Of a stretch of 64,000 nt of DNA, positions 57,948-64,000 are shown piece by piece. Origin of the DNA: JALHUB01 sp050010555 (GTDB lineage: Bacteria > Chloroflexota > Dehalococcoidia > DSTF01 > JALHUB01). The notes under the pieces are model-generated. The model was not told where the DNA came from. It saw only the letters and a program-made list of their open reading frames with translations, and ran no database searches. Made by a program: the position numbers and the translations under genes. Numbering within the stretch: the stretch's first letter is position 1; each line of letters starts with the position of its first letter. The stretch covers positions 62,001 through 126,000 of the forward strand of contig JBEKKV010000001.1 of NCBI GenBank assembly GCA_050010555.1, written 5' to 3'.

Positions 57948-59306
57948 ATGAAGCACAGCAAGGGAAAAAGCGCGCATGGAAGGCGCTTTTGGTTAGTGGC
58001 GCTGTCCCTCGTCGGCATCCTCTCCCTGGTGGCGATGTCCTGCGGCGGCAGCAGCAAAAGTAACACGCCGACGCCGGCCGGTACGAAGGCCGCCGGCACG
58101 ACGGCCGCCGGCACAACGGTTGCCGGCACCACGGCGCCCTCCGCGGGAGGCCCGCTCAAAGTCGGTATCCTCTTTGACTTCACCGGCGACCTCTCCGAGT
58201 TCGGGCCCAACATGCTGAACGGCGCCAAGCTGGCGCAAACGGACATCGACGCCGCCGGCGGCGTCATGGGCCAGGACATCGTATTTAAGCAGGCCGACTC
58301 GCAGACGTCGTCCGCCCCGGCTGTGGACGCCGCAAGGCAACTAGTTGAGTCCGACGGAGTCTCCGCTGTCATCGGATCGCTGTCTAGTGGTGTCACATTG
58401 GCCGTGGCGGAGGGCGTGACGATTCCCGACAACGTCATCCAGATCTCTCCGGCTTCGACGTCGCCCGCGCTCACCGACGTGCAGGACAACGACCTCCTGT
58501 TCCGGACCACTCTCTCCGACACTGCCCAGGGCCTTGTCCTTGGGCAATTGGCGAAGCAGCTCGGCTACAACAAAATGGCCACCATCTACGTGAACAATGC
58601 CTACGGCCAGGGCCTCTCCGACGCCTTCGCGAAGTCCTTTGAGGCACAGGGTGGCACGGTAACGGACCAGGTCCCGACGGAACAGGAGCAGGCCTCCTAC
58701 CTGGCAGAGCTCCAGAAGGCTGTCTCCGGCAACCCCGATGCCGTTGCGGCGCTCACGTACCCGGAGAGCGCGGAAGTCTACCTTAAGGAAGGGTTTGACA
58801 ACAACCTCCTCAAGAACCTCCTCTTCTGCGACGGGACTCAGTCAGCGGACATCGTCAAGGCTGTTGGCGCCGACAAGCTGGAAGGCATGGAAGGCACTGT
58901 TGCCGCGGCCGCCGATATCCCGACTGACTGGCAGTCGGAGTTCGAAGCAGCCTACGGTCCTCTGCCGCACCTGCCCTATATCGCGGAGTCCTACGATGCG
59001 GTCATCATGGTCGCCCTCGGCGCCGAGAAGGCCCAATCGACTGACCCGATCAAGATCCGCGACGCCATGCGGACGCTCAACGACCCGAATGGCACAAAGA
59101 TCACGTCCGGCGCGGCGGGCATCAAGCAGGCGCTGGACCTGATTCACCAGGGCAAGCCGATCAACTACCAGGGCGCATCCGGATTCGCCGGCTGGGACAA
59201 GAACGGCGACGTGCCGTCCGGCTACATTCAGATCTGGAAGTACCAGGGCGGCCAGATCGTCACCGTCAGCAAGCAAGCGGTTACCCTGCCAACGCCAGCA
59301 CCATAA
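57948..59306 (+). CDS. Branched-chain amino acid-type ABC transporter substrate-binding lipoprotein
   Basis: A 452-residue periplasmic-binding-protein-like (ANL/LivJ type) lipoprotein. The signal peptide ends at the lipobox AMSC (Cys about 27), followed by Gly/Ser and a repetitive AGTKAAGTTAAGTTVAG linker. The ligand domain begins LKVGILFDFTGDLSEFGPNMLNGAKLA and includes YNKMATIYVNNAYGQGLSDAF. It captures amino acids, amides or related solutes for the LivHMGF-type transporter. That transporter is encoded convergently just to the right, so the two units share a locus but not a transcript. Confidence 0.92.
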   Translation: MKHSKGKSAHGRRFWLVALSLVGILSLVAMSCGGSSKSNTPTPAGTKAAGTTAAGTTVAGTTAPSAGGPLKVGILFDFTGDLSEFGPNMLNGAKLAQTDIDAAGGVMGQDIVFKQADSQTSSAPAVDAARQLVESDGVSAVIGSLSSGVTLAVAEGVTIPDNVIQISPASTSPALTDVQDNDLLFRTTLSDTAQGLVLGQLAKQLGYNKMATIYVNNAYGQGLSDAFAKSFEAQGGTVTDQVPTEQEQASYLAELQKAVSGNPDAVAALTYPESAEVYLKEGFDNNLLKNLLFCDGTQSADIVKAVGADKLEGMEGTVAAAADIPTDWQSEFEAAYGPLPHLPYIAESYDAVIMVALGAEKAQSTDPIKIRDAMRTLNDPNGTKITSGAAGIKQALDLIHQGKPINYQGASGFAGWDKNGDVPSGYIQIWKYQGGQIVTVSKQAVTLPTPAP

Positions 59307-59329
59307 GAGCCTCTTCCAGGAGAGCAAAG

Positions 59330-59360
59330 CACGGCCCGGGGAAGAACTCCTCGGGCCGTG
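59330..59360 (+). terminator. Terminator after the substrate-binding protein gene
   Basis: CACGGCCCG (59330-59338) pairs with CGGGCCGTG (59352-59360), extended by GGGA/TCCT with one wobble pair, and is followed by TTCTATCT. It lies 24 bases after the stop and may also act on the convergent liv transcript. Bases 59361-59589 hold no reading frame I can support. Confidence 0.65.
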
Positions 59361-59589
59361 TTCTATCTCCGGGGCAAAGAAGGGTGAATTCGCTCACTAT
59401 CCTGGGACAGAACGTGGGGAGAATGAAGGCTCAAGGGGACGAAATGCAGGGGGCCTTCAGCCCTTCACCTCACCGCATGCAAGAATCCAGTTGCCGCGAA
59501 ACCACGGTTATCGTTCGGGGACGTCAGCGAAGCCACTCGTTTGACGTTGGCCGAAGGTTGGGGACGAAGGAGGGCTTGCCCGACGGGCG

Positions 59590-60639
59590 TTAGCTGCCGT
59601 CGGCGGCATCCTCCGCTGTCGCTGTCGGCGCGACGTCCACCGCCTCCTCGACCGCCCTCGGCCGTTCTTTTTCCTTGCCGGCGTACACCGATACCCGCTT
59701 CTCCTCGCCGAGAATGCCCTTTGGCCGCAGCAGCAGCACGCCGACGACCAGCACGCCGATGAGCAGGTTCCGCACGTAGAAGATGCGCGGGTCCTGCGAG
59801 TTGCTGACGAGCGAGCCCGTGCGGTCCCAGATTAGCCAAACGACCAGCGCCCCTAGAATCGCGCCCTTGTTGTTGCCGCTGCCGCCGACGATAAGCATCA
59901 CCCAGATGAGGAATGTCGCGAACATCGGCACAAAGGTGTCCGGCGTTATCGCCCGCACGTAGTGTGCGTAAAGGGCGCCGCCGACGCCCATGATGAAGGC
60001 GCCAAGCATGAACGCCTGCATCTTGAAAGCGAAGATGTTCTTGCCACTCGCCGCTGCGGTCATCTCATCCTCGCGGATCGCCCGCAGCACACGACCCCAC
60101 GGCGAGCGTATTCCCCGCTCCACGGCCACGTAGACGATGAGTAGGACAAATGCGGCAATGCCAAGATAGACGTATCTGTAGTCAGCCGTGTCGACCAGCC
60201 CGTGGAGCGGCTGGGGAATGCCGATCATGCCGCGCGTCCCGTTGACCAGCCAGTTCTCGTTGACGAAGACGTGTCGGAGCGATTCGGCGACGCCGATGGT
60301 GACGATCGCAAGGTAATCTTCACGCAATCGCAGAGTGGGAATGCCAACGATGAATGCCAGGATAGCACAGACAAAGCCGGCGCCCACGAGGCCGACAACG
60401 AACGGCAAATGATAGCCGCCGATGTAGGTCTCGTAGGCGCCGCTGGAAGACTGCTTGGTGAGGACTGCTGTGGTGTAGGCGCCGACGGCAAAGAAGGCCG
60501 CCACGCCGAAGTTGAATATGCCCGTGTAGCCCCAGTGCACGTTCAGGCCGACAGCGAACACTCCGTAGATCACCACCAGCGTCAGGAATCCGGCCATGTA
60601 GGATGGGTTGATCATGTCGTGGAAGAAACTTGGTATCAT
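59590..60639 (-). CDS. livM: Branched-chain amino acid ABC transporter permease LivM
   Basis: From ATG 60639 with GAGGAAGC just upstream and a 4-base overlap with livH; 349 residues. About ten membrane segments; GYTGIFNFGVAAFFAVGAYTTAV and GIPTLRLREDYLAIVTIGVAES, then RVLRAIREDEMTAAASGKN (the EAA-like coupling loop) identify LivM. A C-terminal tail of about 40 residues rich in Glu, Ala and Val is extra. It forms the membrane channel with LivH. Confidence 0.92.
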   Translation of the reverse strand: MIPSFFHDMINPSYMAGFLTLVVIYGVFAVGLNVHWGYTGIFNFGVAAFFAVGAYTTAVLTKQSSSGAYETYIGGYHLPFVVGLVGAGFVCAILAFIVGIPTLRLREDYLAIVTIGVAESLRHVFVNENWLVNGTRGMIGIPQPLHGLVDTADYRYVYLGIAAFVLLIVYVAVERGIRSPWGRVLRAIREDEMTAAASGKNIFAFKMQAFMLGAFIMGVGGALYAHYVRAITPDTFVPMFATFLIWVMLIVGGSGNNKGAILGALVVWLIWDRTGSLVSNSQDPRIFYVRNLLIGVLVVGVLLLRPKGILGEEKRVSVYAGKEKERPRAVEEAVDVAPTATAEDAADGS

Positions 60640-61523
60640 TGCTTCCTCGCTCCGAAAATCCCCTGCGGACGCACGAGCAGGATAGCGAAGAGGATGATGA
60701 AGGCGATGGTCGGCTTGTAAGCCGGCGAGATCCATTCCGTAGAAAGCTCCTGCGACACGCCGATGGTCAGCGCGCCGACGAGGGCTCCGTGCGGGCTGCC
60801 CACGCCTCCCAGTATGGCGGCGGAGAACAGCGGCAGCAGGAAGTCGAAGCCCATCTCCGGCATGAGGTGAGACTGAATTCCCAGCAGCACGCCTGCGAGC
60901 CCGGCAAGCGATCCGCCGATCAGCCACGTCCAGACCACCACCTGCTCAGTGTCGATGCCGGAAACGCGCGCCAGGTCCATGTTGTCAGCCGTCGCGCGCA
61001 TCGCCCTGCCGAGCTTCGTGCGATAGAGCAGCAGGTACACGACAATAACGGAGAGCACGGCAACAACGCCGATGAACATCTGGTCCGGCTTCAGTTCGAT
61101 TCCGAGAGGGAAGTTGTGCGCCCGCTGGATGCCCGTCACGTAGAAGTGCGTGTCGGGGCCCCAGCGAAGGTAGACGATGCTCCGTACGATGATCGCCATT
61201 CCCAGCGAGGCCATCGCCAGGATGACGAGGTTGGCGTTTCGCCGTCGCAGCGGCCGGTAGACGAGGCGGTCGATTACCACACACAGCACGGCGACGACGG
61301 CCATCGCCGCCAGGATGGCCCCAATCATCCCGATGCCAAAGGACAGGGGACCGATGTGGCCGCCGCGGGCGAAGGTCAGGAAAGCGATGTACGCGCCCAG
61401 GGTCATGAGGTCGCCGTGAGCGAAGTTGGCGAACTTGAGGATGCCGTAGACAAGCGTCAGGCCAATCGACCCCAGCGCAATGATGCTGCCCACGATAAGG
61501 CCGATGACGATTAACTCCGCCAT
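60636..61523 (-). CDS. livH: Branched-chain amino acid ABC transporter permease LivH
   Basis: A 295-residue permease with eight hydrophobic segments. GSIGLTLVYGILKFANFAHGDLMTLGAY is the LivH N-terminal signature and RAMRATADNMDLARVSGID the coupling loop. Its gene follows livF by 9 bases and precedes livM with a 4-base overlap. Confidence 0.93.
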   Translation of the reverse strand: MAELIVIGLIVGSIIALGSIGLTLVYGILKFANFAHGDLMTLGAYIAFLTFARGGHIGPLSFGIGMIGAILAAMAVVAVLCVVIDRLVYRPLRRRNANLVILAMASLGMAIIVRSIVYLRWGPDTHFYVTGIQRAHNFPLGIELKPDQMFIGVVAVLSVIVVYLLLYRTKLGRAMRATADNMDLARVSGIDTEQVVVWTWLIGGSLAGLAGVLLGIQSHLMPEMGFDFLLPLFSAAILGGVGSPHGALVGALTIGVSQELSTEWISPAYKPTIAFIILFAILLVRPQGIFGARKQ

Positions 61524-61532
61524 TTTCCGCCT

Positions 61533-62240
61533 CTATCCACCGAGATAAAGCCTTCCAACCTCTTCGCTGTTGAGGAGGTTCTGGCCGGTGTCCTCCATCG
61601 CGTTCTTGCCCATCACCAGCACGTAGCCCCGATGGCAGAGCGCCAGCGCCTCCCGCGCGTTCTGCTCGACGATCAGGATCGCGACGCCTTTATGATTGAT
61701 GTCGCGGATCTTCTCCAGTATGTCGCCGACCATGCGCGGCGAAAGGCTGGCGGTCGGCTCGTCCAGCAGCAGCAGGCGTGGCTCAAGCATCAGCGCGCGG
61801 GCCAGGGCGAGCATCTGCCGCTGACCGCCGGAAAGCTTGCCAGCCTTCACGTTTGGCCGCTCGGAGAGGACGGGGAACAGGCCGTAGATCTCGTCCAGTC
61901 GCCGCTTGAAGCCGTCCCGGGCGATGAACGCGCCCATCTGGAGATTCTCGACGATGGTCAGGGAGGGGAAGACGTTTTCGCTCTGCGGCACGAAGGAGAC
62001 GCCCTTTCGCACCATCTTCTGGGGTGGGAGGGCCGTCGCATCTTCGCCGTTCAGGAGCAGCTTGCCTTTGCGCAGCTTCAGCAGTCCGAAGCACGCTTTG
62101 AGCAGCGTCGACTTGCCGGCGCCGTTCGGCCCGATGACGGAGACGATCTCTCCTTCGTCGACCAGCAGCGAGACGCCGTGGAGGATATCGACCTCGCCGT
62201 AGCCGGTGACGACGCCGTCGGCCTCGAGGATGACGCTCAC
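61533..62240 (-). CDS. livF: Branched-chain amino acid ABC transporter ATP-binding protein LivF
   Basis: A 235-residue ATPase. Walker A GPNGAGKST (about 38-46), FVPQSENVFPSLTIVENL, signature LSGGQRQMLALARAL and Walker B LLLLDEPTASLSP. The lack of a C-terminal extension and the ENVF motif mark it as LivF. Four-base overlap with livG upstream. Confidence 0.93.
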   Translation of the reverse strand: MSVILEADGVVTGYGEVDILHGVSLLVDEGEIVSVIGPNGAGKSTLLKACFGLLKLRKGKLLLNGEDATALPPQKMVRKGVSFVPQSENVFPSLTIVENLQMGAFIARDGFKRRLDEIYGLFPVLSERPNVKAGKLSGGQRQMLALARALMLEPRLLLLDEPTASLSPRMVGDILEKIRDINHKGVAILIVEQNAREALALCHRGYVLVMGKNAMEDTGQNLLNSEEVGRLYLGG

Positions 62241-63019
62241 CGGTACTGCCCTCCCAGGTACGCTTCCAGTACCCGTTCGTCGTGCACCACCTCTTCGGGC
62301 GTGCCTTCGGCGATCTTTTCGCCGCTGCTCATGACGATGACGGGGTTGCAGAGCCGTGCTACCAGGTCCATGTCGTGCTCGATGAGGAAGAACGTGATCC
62401 CCGATTCATCGCGCAGCTTTTCGACGAGCAGCGCCAGGCTCTTCATCAGCGTCGGATTGACGCCGGCGCCGGGCTCGTCGAGGAGGATGAGCTGGGGGTC
62501 GCACATGAGCGTTCGCGCCAACTCCAGCAGCTTCTTCTGCCCTGACGACAGAGTGGAAGCGTACTCGTTGCGCAGGTGCCACAGGTTGACGAACTCAAGG
62601 ACTTGCAGCGCCTTGTCGCGGATCTCTCGTTCCTGGCGCCGCACGCGGAAGGGCAGCAGCCATGGGTTCCACAGCTTCTCACCGGACTGGCCGGCCGGGA
62701 CGAGCATCAAGTTCTCGACAACGGTCATCTGCTTCAGCTCGCGCGGTATCTGAAACGTGCGGACAATACCCCTGGCGAAGACCTTGTGTGGCGGCAGGCC
62801 GTCGATGCGACCGCCGTTGAAAACGATGCGACCGGATGTGGGCTTGAGGAAGCCAGTGACGATGTTGAACAGTGTGGTCTTGCCGGCGCCGTTCGGGCCG
62901 ATAAGGCCGGTAATGGTGCCGCGCTTCACATTGAAGGAGCAGTGGTTGACGGCTCGGAGGCCCTCGAAGCTCTTGGTGACGGCTTCCACGCTGAGCAAGG
63001 CGCCGTTGGCGGTTGACAT
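62237..63019 (-). CDS. livG: Branched-chain amino acid ABC transporter ATP-binding protein LivG
   Basis: A 260-residue ATPase. Walker A GPNGAGKTT (about 37-45), ARGIVRTFQIPRELKQMTVVENL, signature LSSGQKKLLELARTL, Walker B LILLDEPGAGVNP and the C-terminal VIVMSSGEKIAEGTPEEVVHDERVLEAYLG box of LivG. First gene of the minus-strand livGFHM operon. The AT-rich stretch 63055-63075 may hold its promoter, but no clear -35/-10 pair was found. Confidence 0.93.
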   Translation of the reverse strand: MSTANGALLSVEAVTKSFEGLRAVNHCSFNVKRGTITGLIGPNGAGKTTLFNIVTGFLKPTSGRIVFNGGRIDGLPPHKVFARGIVRTFQIPRELKQMTVVENLMLVPAGQSGEKLWNPWLLPFRVRRQEREIRDKALQVLEFVNLWHLRNEYASTLSSGQKKLLELARTLMCDPQLILLDEPGAGVNPTLMKSLALLVEKLRDESGITFFLIEHDMDLVARLCNPVIVMSSGEKIAEGTPEEVVHDERVLEAYLGGQYR

Positions 63020-63315
63020 AATTGCCCTCTAGGGACGCGAAAAAGCACTTTCTAGTCACCAAATATACAATAGTTCGGGGCTATGCGCTCCACCCCCTCG
63101 GCGATTGAGGACAAAGCATGGCAGGGATGGGACGATCGACGATGCGGAAAGAGAAGAAAAGGTACGCTGGGGACAACTTGCTGGAGCAGCCCGTGGGTTG
63201 CCGCGTCCGTGAGGCCGCCGGAAACCGGACCGCTCCAGCCAAACTCGCCTCGCTCCCCTGTGACTGCCCTGTCGGGCGGACATCGAGGCGAAGACGCGAA
63301 AGATGCGCTTTGCTG
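63020..63315. other. Intergenic stretch without a supported gene
   Basis: The 296 bases upstream of livG are AT-rich only near 63050-63075 (TATATT on the minus strand at 63067-63062). A plus-strand open frame from 63118 has composition and codon use unlike the neighbours and no recognisable motif. I see no repeat or RNA structure here. Confidence 0.5.
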
Positions 63316-63504
63316 CTAGCTCTCCCCTCGGCGCTTGACCACGAAGGCGCCGACGACCAGCAACAAGACGAACCCAATTGCCGCGACGACGATTATGACG
63401 TCCTTCGCATCCCAGTGGCTGCTGCTCGACGCGGCCGCGGCGGCAAGCGGTATCAGCGACATTCCCCCCACGATTGCCTTTCGAAGATCGCGCGCATCAC
63501 TCAC
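63316..63504 (-). CDS. Possible small membrane protein
   Basis: A 62-residue frame from GTG 63504 with no good ribosome site. It contains one clear membrane helix near the C-terminus (VIIVVAAIGFVLLLVVGAFVV) followed by KRRGES, and an Ala/Ser-rich segment before it. The helix-plus-basic-end layout speaks for a real gene; the weak start speaks against. Lies between livG and the SDR gene, same strand. Confidence 0.4.
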   Translation of the reverse strand: MSDARDLRKAIVGGMSLIPLAAAAASSSSHWDAKDVIIVVAAIGFVLLLVVGAFVVKRRGES

Positions 63505-63582
63505 CGGGGACTGGAAAGCGGGACACCACCAGCGCGCCCAGTATAAGCAGGCGCTGCGCCCCTGTCAAAGGTGGCGCAAAAG

Positions 63583-64000
63583 TCACATGTGCATGACCAG
63601 GCCGCCGTCGACCACGAGCGTCTGCCCCGTCACCATGTCGGCGCCCTCGACAAGGCTGACGACCACCTGTGCCACGTCTTCCGGCTGGCAAACGCGCTTC
63701 AACGGCGTCATCCCCGCGATGGCGTTGCGGTACGCCGCGGTGTCACCCGGTCGCGCCTCATGCCAGCGGGTGTCGACGAAGCCCGGCGCGACGCAGTTCA
63801 CCCGGATCTCCGGCGCACAGGTCCTAGCGAACGACATCGTCAGGTTGATAACGGCCGCCTTCGAGGCGCAATAGGGGATCGAGCTGCCGCCGCCGGCAAT
63901 CCCCGCTACGGACGCGATGTTGACTATGCAGCCCGCGCCCTGTCGCTGCATCTGCGGCACGACCGCGCGGGAGCAGAAAAAGACGCCTTTCACGTTCACG
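63583..64000 (-). CDS. Short-chain dehydrogenase/reductase, C-terminal part
   Basis: The frame continues beyond base 64000, so the N-terminal Rossmann motif is missing from the window. Seen are NVKGVFFCSRAVVPQM, CIVNIASVAGIAG, the catalytic Ser/Tyr-x3-Lys as SSIPYCASKAAV, RVNCVAPGFVDTRW and the C-terminal VTGQTLVVDGGLVMHM. This is a classical SDR (FabG-like) oxidoreductase using NAD(P)H; the substrate is unknown. Confidence 0.93.
   Translation of the reverse strand, partial: VNVKGVFFCSRAVVPQMQRQGAGCIVNIASVAGIAGGGSSIPYCASKAAVINLTMSFARTCAPEIRVNCVAPGFVDTRWHEARPGDTAAYRNAIAGMTPLKRVCQPEDVAQVVVSLVEGADMVTGQTLVVDGGLVMHM

Noticed and set aside
59384..59593. Small plus-strand frame of 69 codons between the liv units
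   Set aside because: No ribosome site, no motif, and it runs into the convergent livM stop; composition unlike neighbours.
63118..63546. Plus-strand frame of 142 codons upstream of livG
   Set aside because: Arg-rich and motif-free, and it overlaps the more protein-like small membrane frame on the minus strand.

Overview
The window is GC-rich, gene-dense bacterial DNA with short intergenic gaps and many 4-bp ATGA start/stop overlaps. No rRNA, tRNA, CRISPR array, phage gene or transposase was seen. The gene content suggests a monoderm-like, probably Chloroflexota-related organism: a ferredoxin-linked split glutamate synthase, a class F-type sortase with a VPSTG-tailed substrate, a DUF4012 protein beside a BY-kinase, lipoproteins with TP-rich linkers, and no outer-membrane export genes. 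This assignment is inference; no marker gene in the window settles it.

Layout. 1-4.7 kb: housekeeping and metabolic genes (end of an OYE-type reductase, LOG-family protein, beta-CASP nuclease, S51 peptidase, thiolase). 4.8-10.5 kb: a three-gene glutamate-synthase-like operon behind a good sigma70-type promoter. Its first subunit looks like a diverged FMN-domain paralogue carrying two 4Fe-4S motifs, and no NADPH subunit (GltD) is present. 10.5-18.4 kb: aldo/keto reductase, TetR regulator coupled to a ClC-CBS channel, a small His/Cys protein, a zinc-type dehydrogenase, a GAF-GSDEF protein with an upstream partner, and a lipoprotein.

18.4-44.1 kb: a large cell-surface polysaccharide locus. It has O-antigen ligase/polymerase, six glycosyltransferase or phosphoglycosyltransferase genes, a zinc-ribbon SDR epimerase, pyruvyl transferase, methyltransferases, acyltransferases and a MurJ/Wzx-type flippase. 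It also holds a complete four-gene GDP-D-glycero-D-manno-heptose module (gmhA, hddA, hddC, gmhB), a DUF4012 protein, a sortase and its likely substrate, a Wzz/BY-kinase, a dual-specificity phosphatase, and a Wzm/Wzt ABC exporter. Most of it (44.1 down to 22.9 kb) reads as minus-strand operons. The genes together supply activated sugars, assemble lipid-linked repeat units, flip or export them, control chain length by tyrosine phosphorylation, and probably attach material or protein to the wall through the sortase.

44.3-64 kb: HPRT with an unusual N-terminal nuclease-like domain, then a candidate structured minus-strand RNA at 45289-45420 with its own promoter-like sequence. After that come a secreted protein with a duplicated domain, two acyl-CoA synthetases, cutA, two ABC export systems, a zinc alcohol dehydrogenase, a bactofilin-like membrane protein, a glutaminyl cyclase, a complete branched-chain amino acid-type ABC transporter (substrate-binding protein plus LivM, H, F and G), and a truncated SDR gene at the right edge.

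The best leads are the candidate RNA, the HPRT fusion, the pseudo-FMN glutamate synthase subunit, the phosphoglycosyltransferase that has lost its catalytic Asp-Glu pair, and the sortase/VPSTG pair inside the polysaccharide locus.
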